A stretch of DNA of 14,700 nt from Ferrimonas sp044433165 (lineage in GTDB: Bacteria > Pseudomonadota > Gammaproteobacteria > Enterobacterales > Shewanellaceae), in the NCBI GenBank assembly GCA_044433165.1, contig JAWXTX010000070.1:1-14700 (forward strand). The letters are read 5' to 3'. The notes beneath the pieces were generated by a model. The model did not search any database. It saw only the letters and a list, made by a program, of their open reading frames with translations, and was not told where the DNA came from. Below, in pieces: positions 6,741 to 13,234 of the stretch. The position numbers and the translations under genes are program-made. Each line of letters begins with the position of its first letter. Positions within the stretch are counted from its first letter, which is position 1.

Positions 6741-7355
6741 CTACGATTGAGCATGCCAATATTGAATTAGTTGCTGCGTTAGCTGTTGCTGCTCTGCCAG
6801 CAACTGATCTTGTTGCTGTTGCACCTGTAATGGCACCGGCTCTGCGGCCAGCCGCACTAGGCCGCGCAAACGCTGCTCTAACTGCCAAGCTTGAGGTTGC
6901 AATAACGTGGCGTATGCCAATTGGTTCAACTGCTGTTGATTGGCTAAGGCATCGGCAAAAATCGTCTGCGCAAGCTGCTGAGTAACCAACGCTTGTTCCA
7001 AGGCGTCGCGGCTATCCGTTAAGGCATCTAGCGTGGCTTGGTAGTAGCTACGTTGGCTAAAAACGCCAATGGGCTCTACACGCTTATTGGGCGCAAACTG
7101 GTAATGGGCAAAATAACGCTTGGCGTCTTGTAAATGAGTACGGGCTTGTTGATGCCACTCTGGGGCCATCCAAGCCAATTCGGGGGCATTCACCCCTATT
7201 TGTAATTGCCTTAACTGGCTCACAATTTCAATAAAATGATTTACTTCAGCGTCAACCACTGGCGGGACAAGCGTGGTTTGCGGGGGCGATAAATGGCGAC
7301 AGCCACATTGCAACAGCACACAACTAAGCACACAACCAAGTACACCGCGCCTCAT
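6741..7355 (-). CDS. Gln-rich putative lipoprotein of unknown function
   Basis: The family is not recognised. The 204-residue product starts with a Sec-type signal (MRRGVLGCVLSCVLLQCGC). C19 is the likely lipidated cysteine, with Gly at -1, but Gln at -3 makes the lipobox atypical; soluble export is the alternative. The mature part is almost all helical. About 35-150 includes VNHFIEIVSQLRQLQIG and a block rich in Ala, Asp and Tyr; the C-terminal third is strongly Gln/Leu-rich (runs of QQQQ and QQQ), suggesting a coiled coil in the periplasm. AGGA lies 8 bases and AAGGG directly before the ATG. The gene is divergent from pldA and sits on the same strand as fpr, 113 bases upstream of it, but the fpr promoter lies between them. 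The long plus-strand open frame opposite its 3' part is an artefact of Gln/Leu codons read in reverse. Confidence 0.75.
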   Translation of the reverse strand: MRRGVLGCVLSCVLLQCGCRHLSPPQTTLVPPVVDAEVNHFIEIVSQLRQLQIGVNAPELAWMAPEWHQQARTHLQDAKRYFAHYQFAPNKRVEPIGVFSQRSYYQATLDALTDSRDALEQALVTQQLAQTIFADALANQQQLNQLAYATLLQPQAWQLEQRLRGLVRLAAEPVPLQVQQQQDQLLAEQQQLTQQLIQYWHAQS

Positions 7356-7473
7356 CCCTTATTCCTATCAAATTTAAACCAAATGGCAGTGTATGAGCCT
7401 AACGTGGATTACGCCACTTTTCTCGCCTCAAGATTAAAGCCCAATTACGCGCGTGGCTATGGGTTCACAGCAG

Positions 7474-7503
7474 TCGCCAATCGCCCTTCATTTATCTTAC
7501 AAT
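7474..7503 (+). promoter_or_regulatory. Candidate sigma-70 promoter of pldA
   Basis: TCGCCA (7474-7479) and TACAAT (7498-7503; five of six matches) are separated by 18 bases. A start near 7510 would leave the upstream GTG/ATG codons at 7453 and 7459 outside the transcript. This favours translation from 7531 or 7552. Confidence 0.4.
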
Positions 7504-7551
7504 CGCCAAATTCTGTCATTCATCGACTTCATGCTGTTATCGGGATCTTAT

Positions 7552-8505
7552 ATGTCTGTGGTTTTATTGGTTGCTGCAAGCATGAATATGCAATGTATTG
7601 CCGAGCATCTTGCGCACGCAGAGCCCTCTCTTACTGTGGCCGAGCTGCAGCAACATTGCCATCAAACCGAAGCCGTGGTTATAGAGGCTCCACTTGAACA
7701 ATCACAAGAAATATCGCAACGGCTGCTCGATGAACAACAAATTCACACCAACAAATTTGGCTTAAGCGCGCTTTATAATAATTATATTTTATTCGCCAGT
7801 TACAACCAAAACGCCCAGATGAATCGCTGGGAATACAGCGACAGCCAGCCCGATCCTTGGGAGATGAAGTTTCAATTTAGCTTTAAAGTGCCGCTGTTAC
7901 CGGCTCACGATAACGGTGGCATGCTCTATATGGGGTACACCAACCAAAGCTGGTGGCAAGCTTTTAACGATGATGCTTCTGCGCCATTTCGCGACACCAA
8001 CCATATGCCTGAAATTCTCTGGATTCAGCCTTTTCATGGCCTATATCTTGGCGATTGGCAATTACAAGCAGGCAGCCTCTCTTTGAACCATCAATCCAAT
8101 GGCCGCAGCGGGTTGGCTTCTCGCAGTTGGAATCGCATCATTGGTTCCTTGGCGTTTGAACACAATCGGTGGGTATTGGGGGCACGAGCTTGGTATCGGT
8201 TACCGGAGCAAACCAAGCTTAATCCCGAGGACAGCAAAGGCGACGACAATCCAGATATTACCGATTATTTAGGCTACGGTGAGCTGTTTGGCCTGTACGC
8301 CCGCGACCAACACAATTTCAACATTCGCTTAAGAGGCAACCCTCAAGCTCATCACAGCGCGGTTGAACTGGGTTGGAGTTTTCCCATAAAAGGTAAAATT
8401 CGTGGCTATCTTCAAGGTTATTGGGGTTATGGTGAAAATCTACTGGATTACAACCAAAAATCTGAGCGGATAAGCATTGGCATTGAAGTCACCCCGTTGT
8501 TGTAG
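7552..8505 (+). CDS. pldA: Outer-membrane phospholipase A (PldA)
   Basis: Calcium-dependent outer-membrane phospholipase A1/A2 that hydrolyses phospholipids misplaced in the outer leaflet, keeping lipid asymmetry. In E. coli it is a 12-stranded barrel activated by dimerisation. The active-site segment NHQSNGRSGLASRSWNR gives catalytic His and Ser two residues apart and the supporting Asn 14 residues after the His (H180, S182, N194 from this start). The calcium-contacting Ser at +10 and Arg at +5 are also kept. Other family signatures are TNQSWWQAFNDDASAPFRDTN, DNPDITDYLGYGEL, VELGWSFP and YGENLLDYNQ. The start is uncertain: the frame is open back to GTG 7453. I chose ATG 7552 because GGGA lies 6 bases upstream and the best promoter lies at 7474-7503. 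The hydrophobic signal (MSVVLLVAASMNM...AHA) lacks a basic n-region, so 7531 or an earlier start remains possible. A lipoprotein and a small membrane gene follow. Confidence 0.93.
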   Translation: MSVVLLVAASMNMQCIAEHLAHAEPSLTVAELQQHCHQTEAVVIEAPLEQSQEISQRLLDEQQIHTNKFGLSALYNNYILFASYNQNAQMNRWEYSDSQPDPWEMKFQFSFKVPLLPAHDNGGMLYMGYTNQSWWQAFNDDASAPFRDTNHMPEILWIQPFHGLYLGDWQLQAGSLSLNHQSNGRSGLASRSWNRIIGSLAFEHNRWVLGARAWYRLPEQTKLNPEDSKGDDNPDITDYLGYGELFGLYARDQHNFNIRLRGNPQAHHSAVELGWSFPIKGKIRGYLQGYWGYGENLLDYNQKSERISIGIEVTPLL

Positions 8506-8597
8506 CGTGCAGGCTCACCTTTCTGAGCACGAAACCTATGGCACCAAGCTAAATGGTTGGTTAGGATGAGTAAACATTCGCCAAAGCTGGAAAAATC

Positions 8598-9308
8598 ATG
8601 AAGTTGGTCTTCTTACTATTTCTCACCAGTAGCCTGCTGCTCAGTGGCTGTGCCAGCTATACTCGGGTAGAAACGCACAGTAATGCGTTTTACCACAACC
8701 AGTTTTCAGCACAAGGCAACATCTATGTTCAAGCAAGCACGCCAGAGCTGCAGCAATCTTTAGCTTTTACGCACTATCAACAAGCCATTAACGAGGCTCT
8801 GCTTCAAGTTGGCTTTACCATCGCAACCGAGCCCACCACAGCCACTTGGGTAGCGGTTGTTGATATTCAAAGCCATCAGCCAAATCAGACCGTACATCAG
8901 CAGCCGATCATTGGCCAAGTGGGCAGCCAACTCAAATTACGCCGTCGCCCCGTGCTCTTAGCTGATGGCACTACACGGATGCGCTTACACCAACAATGGG
9001 TGCCCAGCTACGGCGTTGTAGGCCATAGCACCTACCAAGTGGCACACTATCAGCATCAATTGAATTTAGATATTTTTGCCGCAGAGCACTGGCCGCCGTT
9101 CAGCGCGAAAACCGAAGCAACTATGGCTAAGCTCAATGCGCCAGAGAGCAACCCAATAAAATGGTTTGAAGGGCAAACATTGGGGATCAGCAACTGCCCA
9201 TTGGTTTACGATATCTTCCCAGCTTTACTGACGGCGATGTTTACCAATTTCCCGAACGAAAATGGCCAAAGCCAACGACAGCTCATTACCTTAGAAAGCC
9301 GCTGTTAA
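8598..9308 (+). CDS. Lipoprotein, DUF4136-like
   Basis: A 236-residue predicted lipoprotein. The signal MKLVFLLFLTSSLLLSGC has a classical lipobox (LLSGC, lipidated C18). The following residues A-S do not include Asp at +2, so outer-membrane sorting is expected. The N-terminal half resembles DUF4136 lipoproteins in pattern: a Tyr/Phe-rich start, a helix with HYQQAINEALLQVGFTIAT, then a strand ATWVAVVDIQ. The match is from memory and not verified. A basic strand (QLKLRRRPVLL) and many His residues follow, and two C-terminal cysteines (in ISNCPL and ESRC) could form a disulfide in the periplasm. It starts 92 bases after pldA with no terminator between, and 10 bases before the next gene, so a pldA-lipoprotein-membrane protein transcript is likely. 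A weak GGAAAA ribosome site precedes the ATG. Function unknown. Confidence 0.85.
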   Translation: MKLVFLLFLTSSLLLSGCASYTRVETHSNAFYHNQFSAQGNIYVQASTPELQQSLAFTHYQQAINEALLQVGFTIATEPTTATWVAVVDIQSHQPNQTVHQQPIIGQVGSQLKLRRRPVLLADGTTRMRLHQQWVPSYGVVGHSTYQVAHYQHQLNLDIFAAEHWPPFSAKTEATMAKLNAPESNPIKWFEGQTLGISNCPLVYDIFPALLTAMFTNFPNENGQSQRQLITLESRC

Positions 9309-9318
9309 CTCAAATAAT

Positions 9319-9519
9319 ATGCTCAACGCTAACGAGCGCGACCTAGCAATACTGCTTCTTAGCCTTGCTTTTATTCTGGGAATCTGCGGGCTATTTCGAT
9401 GGTTTGTTCGCGCTCAATTTGATGCCCCACTATTGGGGTTATGCGTCCTTTTTGGGGCGCTCGGCGGTGGTCTGTTTTATTTAACAACACGCCAACCTTA
9501 CCAAGACGGATCGGCATAA
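9319..9519 (+). CDS. Small two-helix membrane protein, unknown function
   Basis: A 66-residue hydrophobic product with two predicted membrane helices, about residues 8-28 and 36-56. They are separated by a short basic loop (RWFVRAQ), which suggests a loop in the cytoplasm and both ends in the periplasm. No named family is recognised. It begins 10 bases after the DUF4136-like lipoprotein stop, which argues for translational coupling, since there is no clear Shine-Dalgarno. Its membrane-protein-like amino acid pattern supports it being real; its small size and weak initiation signals keep confidence moderate. Confidence 0.55.
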   Translation: MLNANERDLAILLLSLAFILGICGLFRWFVRAQFDAPLLGLCVLFGALGGGLFYLTTRQPYQDGSA

Positions 9520-9790
9520 TCCCCTCTACCACGTCATGCATCACAACTAATATCGCCGTAGTGTTCCATAATTCAGATGTTCCTTAGGCACAGCTGAAGT
9601 AATCGGCACAAGGGATATATTTTCCATTTTCCAATAAATCCAAATGTTTACCCAATAAAAACAACAGTACAACCCACATAACCACAGCCATTCAACATCT
9701 ATTGATTTTTACTCGGCTCAGTGCAAATCCGATCGCACATCGAGGCTTCATGGTGATATGGTGGCGCCATCACATTAACGGAGACTGACC
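9520..9790. other. 271-base intergenic region upstream of ndh
   Basis: No gene or convincing promoter is visible. The stretch is AT-rich around 9617-9710. An imperfect inverted repeat at 9753-9773 (GTGAT...ATCAC around GGTGGCGCC) lies just before the ndh ribosome site and could be an operator or leader hairpin. A lone TTGAT half-site occurs at 9702-9706, but its partner is missing, so an FNR site is not supported. Confidence 0.4.
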
Positions 9791-11083
9791 ATGAAAAAAA
9801 TTGTCGTTGTTGGCGGTGGTGCCGGTGGCATGGAATTGGTAAAAAAGCTGGGTAATAAACTCGGCCGAACCAAACAAGCAGAAATTATTTTAATTGATAT
9901 TTCCAACTACCACATTTGGAAACCGCTACTGCATGAATTGGCTACCGGTAGCTTAGATGAAGCGAGCGACGGCATTTATTATCAAGTTCATGGGGCTCAA
10001 AATGGCTACCGTTTTGAGCATGGTGCCTTAAGCGGTCTAGATAAAGACAACCAACAAGTCATTATTGCACCACTTTTTAATAGCCAAGGTGAGCAAGTAT
10101 TGGCGGAGCGCCGCATTGATTACGATTATCTCGTGCTTGGCATTGGTGCAGTAAGTAATGATTTTGGCACGCCGGGCGTAGCTGAACACGCTTACACGCT
10201 CGATCTTATCGAGCAAGCCATGCAATTGCGCGAACGAGTGCAGCACTTATTTATGCAATCCGCCAGTGGCCAGCACCAAGGTGACCTTCGCATCTCAATT
10301 GTGGGTGCAGGTGCCACTGGGGTTGAATTGGCGGCAGAATTACAACATTTGGCTTTAACGCTTAGCCACTACGACTCCCGTCTGGACGCCGAGCAACTGA
10401 AGCTGACTCTAATCGAAGCCTCCGATACTGTCATGCCAGCCTTACCTCAAGCTGAACTGCGCCAAATGGTGTACGACAAAATGATGGAATTGGGCATTGA
10501 CGTGCGCACCAACACCATGGTCACCAAATTGGAATCCAACGGTCTTGAAACCAAAAATGGCGACTTTATTGAGGCCGATTTAATGGTTTGGGCAGCAGGC
10601 GTAAAAGCCCCTGAAGTACTGGCCACCCTCGACTTAAAAGTCAACCGAGCCAATCAAATCATGGTGGATGATACTGGCCGCAGTAACAGCCACAGCAATA
10701 TCTTTGCTTTTGGTGATTGCGCCGCAGTACCGCAGCCTAATGGCCAATTTTTGCCACCACGAGGGCAAACGGCACGGCAAATGGCCTTACTGGTTGGCGA
10801 TAATCTTATCAGTCTTATCCGTAACCCCAATCACGCCCAAATGAAGCACTACCTTTACAAAGATTTAGGCAGCTTCGTGAATATGTCGCGCTTTAAAACA
10901 GTTGGCAACATGTTCTCTCACTGGGGGGGAGGCCTGCAAGTCGCCGGTATGCCGGCCCGTTTTGTTTACGCTTCGTTGTATCGTCGCCACCTTTTGGCCA
11001 TGCATGGCCCCATTAAAGGCAGCTTATTGCTGTTTGTTAATGGAGTGCAATCACTATTAAAACCGCATTTAAAACTGTGGTGA
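9791..11083 (+). CDS. ndh: Type II NADH:quinone oxidoreductase
   Basis: Single-subunit, non-proton-pumping NADH dehydrogenase on the cytoplasmic face of the inner membrane that passes electrons from NADH via FAD to quinone. The 430 residues match E. coli Ndh (434). The FAD dinucleotide fold is at the N-terminus (GGGAGG, 8-13), with HIWKPLLHELATGSLDE just after it. The NADH-binding fold is GAGATGVELAAEL (172-184). LMVWAAGVKAP is followed by the second FAD-contacting motif FGDCAAVPQP (GDC at 308-310) and the quinone-side PPRGQTARQM. The C-terminal segment (RFVYASLYRRHLLAMHGPIKG to LKPHLKLW) is the amphipathic membrane-attachment region. GGAGA lies about 8 bases before the ATG. In E. coli ndh is repressed by FNR; no full FNR site was seen here. 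It is monocistronic by position: a hairpin at 11103-11129 follows. Confidence 0.97.
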   Translation: MKKIVVVGGGAGGMELVKKLGNKLGRTKQAEIILIDISNYHIWKPLLHELATGSLDEASDGIYYQVHGAQNGYRFEHGALSGLDKDNQQVIIAPLFNSQGEQVLAERRIDYDYLVLGIGAVSNDFGTPGVAEHAYTLDLIEQAMQLRERVQHLFMQSASGQHQGDLRISIVGAGATGVELAAELQHLALTLSHYDSRLDAEQLKLTLIEASDTVMPALPQAELRQMVYDKMMELGIDVRTNTMVTKLESNGLETKNGDFIEADLMVWAAGVKAPEVLATLDLKVNRANQIMVDDTGRSNSHSNIFAFGDCAAVPQPNGQFLPPRGQTARQMALLVGDNLISLIRNPNHAQMKHYLYKDLGSFVNMSRFKTVGNMFSHWGGGLQVAGMPARFVYASLYRRHLLAMHGPIKGSLLLFVNGVQSLLKPHLKLW

Positions 11084-11102
11084 TCCCAACTTAACTCACC
11101 GC

Positions 11103-11129
11103 AAGCAAGGTGGCGGCGCCACCTTGCTT
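11103..11129 (+). terminator. Hairpin downstream of ndh (no T-tract)
   Basis: AAGCAAGGTGGC (11103-11114) and GCCACCTTGCTT (11118-11129) form a perfect 12-bp stem with a 3-base loop, 20 bases after the ndh stop. No T-run follows on the plus strand (CTCCCATCCCC), so it may stabilise the ndh 3' end or be a Rho-assisted stop rather than a classical intrinsic terminator. Confidence 0.6.
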
Positions 11130-11179
11130 CTCCCATCCCCAAAATAACAAAAAAACAACATTCATCCGCAAACGCTAAC

Positions 11180-11185
11180 TATACT
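11180..11185 (+). promoter_or_regulatory. Candidate -10 element of the porin gene
   Basis: TATACT matches the -10 consensus at five of six positions about 45 bases before the chosen start. No good -35 is visible in the A-rich stretch upstream, so activator dependence is possible. Confidence 0.3.
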
Positions 11186-11214
11186 TCGGCCGACCATATG
11201 AGTTCCTCGGCTTC

Positions 11215-11220
11215 AAGGAG
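11215..11220 (+). promoter_or_regulatory. Ribosome binding site deciding the porin start
   Basis: AAGGAG lies 10 bases before ATG 11231 and inside the open frame that begins at 11198. It supports the later start, which gives a normal signal peptide. Confidence 0.55.
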
Positions 11221-11230
11221 TTACGGAAAG

Positions 11231-12307
11231 ATGAAAGCGTTTGTTGTCTCTACCGCCACCACCCTCTGCTGCGTATTATCGACCCCAGCTGCAGCCATTA
11301 AACCCGAATGGTACGGTACGTTGGAAATCGCACTTGCTCATACTACCGAAGGCTATGCGGTAAACCCAAGCACCAATGATTCTGGCCAAGAACAGATAAC
11401 CGATCCTGAAAATGGCACCTATTTGGAAAATAATTGGAGTTATTTTGGCGCGAAAGGACGAGAGCAACTCAATAAGGACATTGCCATCATTTACCAACTG
11501 GAAGTCGCCGTACAAGACGCCACCATCGATGGTGTGGCCGATCCCATCTCCAGTCGCAATACCTACCTAGGATTTGATACTACTTGGGGCACGTTCTACT
11601 TTGGCCGTGAATATTCGGCGTTTTACCAAGTGATCGACAACTCTAATATCGACATTTTTGATAACACCAACGCTTGGTTGGCACAACTCATGCCTGGTGA
11701 GGATCGCCATAGCAGCATTGTGAGCTATTATTCCCCCACCCTGCTCGATTGGTTTACCGTCAGCGGCACCATGCTGATGGAAGATGAAGATCAAAGCTCC
11801 GATTACCCCTTTGCGGTGGCCGCAAGCGTTGGAGACCCTGATCTCACCAAGCGTCCGTTTTATTTCACCGCAGCTTACAATAAAGACATTGAAAGCTTTC
11901 GTGGCTACCGAGTTGCTGGTCAAGTTGCTGTAGGGCCAGCTTGGATTGGCGCCATGTGGCAACGCTCCAAAGATCAGACCTATAACAATCTACAAGGCAA
12001 CAGCTATTATGTGAACGCGCGCTATAACCTCATGCAACTTGGTGCAAAAACCATCAATCTAAAGGTCATGTATGGCCAGGACCGTGCCGGCTTGGGGGAT
12101 TATTTTCAAAGCGTTGTTACCCCAACGGATGAATTGTCCAGTGTGCGTGTACGCCAAATCACCTTAGGGGCCGATTATCATGCCTCTGAATCGGCCATAT
12201 TTTACGCTTACTGGGTCAATTACGAAGGGAATTACCGAGATGACAACACCAAAATATCGCTGGCCACAGAGAACGTTTACACCCTAGGCCTACGCTATTA
12301 TTTTTAA
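11231..12307 (+). CDS. Outer-membrane general porin (Gram-negative porin family)
   Basis: A 358-residue outer-membrane porin, probably a trimeric 16-stranded barrel for small hydrophilic solutes. The signal peptide MKAFVVSTATTLCCVLSTPAAA ends before IKPEWYGTLEIAL, a typical first strand. Strands alternate in the usual way, e.g. WSYFGAKGREQL and TYLGFDTTWGTFYFGREYSAFYQV; the latter resembles the segment leading into constriction loop 3. FTAAYNKD, VAGQVAVGPAWIGAMWQ and ITLGADYHASESAIFYAYWVNY are further barrel strands. The protein ends in YTLGLRYYF, with the C-terminal Phe needed for Bam recognition. The loops are acidic (EDEDQSS), which suggests cation preference by inference. The frame is open back to ATG 11198, but AAGGAG at 11215-11220 and the normal signal peptide favour 11231. 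It stands alone and ends at a shared hairpin. Exact paralog name (OmpU-, OmpC- or OmpL-like) cannot be set from sequence alone. Confidence 0.9.
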   Translation: MKAFVVSTATTLCCVLSTPAAAIKPEWYGTLEIALAHTTEGYAVNPSTNDSGQEQITDPENGTYLENNWSYFGAKGREQLNKDIAIIYQLEVAVQDATIDGVADPISSRNTYLGFDTTWGTFYFGREYSAFYQVIDNSNIDIFDNTNAWLAQLMPGEDRHSSIVSYYSPTLLDWFTVSGTMLMEDEDQSSDYPFAVAASVGDPDLTKRPFYFTAAYNKDIESFRGYRVAGQVAVGPAWIGAMWQRSKDQTYNNLQGNSYYVNARYNLMQLGAKTINLKVMYGQDRAGLGDYFQSVVTPTDELSSVRVRQITLGADYHASESAIFYAYWVNYEGNYRDDNTKISLATENVYTLGLRYYF

Positions 12308-12340
12308 GAATGTCATCTGCGCTGCTTAAACTCAACAACC

Positions 12341-12370
12341 AAAAGCGAGGGTTTAATACCGTCGCTTTTT
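12341..12370. terminator. Shared terminator between porin and CreA-like gene
   Basis: AAAAGCGA (12341-12348) pairs with TCGCTTTT (12362-12369), and two inner G-C pairs after one mismatch extend the stem; the loop is TTTAATA. On the plus strand a T5 run ends the structure (12366-12370), after the porin stop. On the minus strand the A4 start gives T4, and the gene at 12377 ends just before it. It can serve both convergent genes. Confidence 0.75.
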
Positions 12371-12376
12371 AGCGCT

Positions 12377-12850
12377 CTATTTCGACGCTGGCACCACCGA
12401 TTGGTACGCCTCTGTCCCCCATAGTGACACTGTTGACAAAGAATGCTTGTCGCTGCCTTCGGTGTTTTTAGTCGAATAGGATAAATACAACAACGTTTGA
12501 TTTTTAGGATCGTAAATACGTCGAACTTTTAATGTTTTAAACAAAACACTTTGGCTTTGTTTAAACACTTCCTCACCACTTTTGGATTTATTAATGGCTG
12601 CAATGTTATCTAAATAAATTTCCCCTGTTTGACGACACGAGATGGATGAATTAGCCGGATCAGCCAGCGATAAATCGGCCACAACTGAAGCCACATGGCA
12701 GGTTACACCCGGAATTAATGGATCGGTAAAGTCGCGGATAACCACATCTTTTAACGTAAACAAACCCAAACTGACTTTACCGGTATTTTCGCTGCAGCCC
12801 CCTAACAGTAAAGCACCCAAAAGCAGCGTTACAAACCCGATTTTTTTCAT
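12377..12850 (-). CDS. creA: CreA-family lipoprotein
   Basis: A 157-residue CreA-family protein in lipoprotein form. MKKIGFVTLLLGALLLGGC is a signal with a strong lipobox (LLGGC, C19); the +2 residue is Ser, so outer-membrane sorting is expected. The mature part follows E. coli CreA closely. Matching features are a strand pair VVIRDFTDPLIPGVTCHV, the conserved second cysteine in SSISCRQTG (likely disulfide partner of the first), and EEVFKQSQSVLFKTLKVRRIYD. LYLSYSTKNTEGS and a final SLSTVSLWG complete the match. CreA's biochemical role is unknown; the name reflects linkage to creBCD in E. coli, which are absent here. E. coli CreA has a cleavable signal rather than a lipobox, as I recall it, so the lipid anchor is a difference. 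TGAGGA lies 5-6 bases before the ATG. The gene stands alone and converges on the porin. Confidence 0.9.
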   Translation of the reverse strand: MKKIGFVTLLLGALLLGGCSENTGKVSLGLFTLKDVVIRDFTDPLIPGVTCHVASVVADLSLADPANSSISCRQTGEIYLDNIAAINKSKSGEEVFKQSQSVLFKTLKVRRIYDPKNQTLLYLSYSTKNTEGSDKHSLSTVSLWGTEAYQSVVPASK

Positions 12851-12855
12851 TTATT

Positions 12856-12860
12856 TCCTC
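12856..12860 (-). promoter_or_regulatory. Ribosome binding site of the CreA-like gene
   Basis: On the minus strand GAGGA lies 5 bases before the ATG at 12850, supporting the start. Confidence 0.55.
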
Positions 12861-13006
12861 AATAATTCCATAATATTTATTTAAATGGCATGGTGAGCAA
12901 CAGAGGCAATCCTTACTGTTAACTTTAACAACACTTATCCATGACCACTTGAACGACGACACTACATGCTGACAAATTAGATTAATAGGCTGGCAGAGTG
13001 ACCGAT

Positions 13007-13023
13007 AAATAAACTGTTTATTT
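13007..13023. repeat. Perfect 17-base palindrome, AAATAAAC-T-GTTTATTT
   Basis: Two perfect 8-base arms flank a single central T. It lies in the AT-rich gap about 155 bases upstream of the CreA-like start. An operator is more likely than a hairpin, because the centre is too short for an RNA loop without opening arm pairs. The role is unknown. Confidence 0.5.
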
Positions 13024-13142
13024 GTTTTGTGCGGCTATTTTAACCTGTCTTACTCTTTGATTATAGGTAACACAATAATCAAACCGTTAAAAAGAAACGT
13101 GAGCATAGAAAATGGGTGTGCAACGATAATCCCATCAAGGAT

Positions 13143-13187
13143 GCCAACCCAAATTCAAAAAATACGACGCTCTGGATTTGAGTTGGC
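13143..13187. repeat. Imperfect 14-bp inverted repeat downstream of hemH
   Basis: The arms at 13143-13156 and 13174-13187 pair at 12 of 14 positions, plus one G-U wobble when the plus strand is transcribed. The loop is 17 bases. It lies about 50 bases beyond the hemH stop. No T-run follows on the minus strand, so it is a possible 3'-end structure of hemH rather than an intrinsic terminator. Confidence 0.4.
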
Positions 13188-13234
13188 AAGAATCGTTTAT
13201 TCCATTTCTGATCATTTTAACAAGGTAAAAAACA

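Larger units (their letters stand above)
12851..13234. other. 384-base AT-rich intergenic region
   Basis: This gap between the CreA-like start and the hemH stop is visibly more AT-rich than the surrounding genes. It should hold the promoter of the CreA-like gene near 12861-12920 (minus strand), although no clean -35/-10 pair stands out. It also contains two inverted repeats, listed separately. A plus-strand frame opening at TTG 13027 runs into hemH antisense and does not look like a gene. No tRNA or known RNA was recognised. Confidence 0.5.

Noticed and set aside
6731..6985. Plus-strand Ala/Val-rich open frame
   Set aside because: It is antisense to the Gln/Leu-rich end of the lipoprotein gene; CAG/CTG-type codons read in reverse give Ala/Leu-rich frames.
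8506..8530. Terminator after pldA
   Set aside because: Only a 5-bp stem (GCTCA/TGAGC) without a T-run can be drawn.
9702..9714. FNR box upstream of ndh
   Set aside because: TTGAT is present but the ATCAA partner is absent at the required spacing.
11567..11962. 131-codon minus-strand frame
   Set aside because: It is antisense to the porin gene and has no ribosome site or family features.
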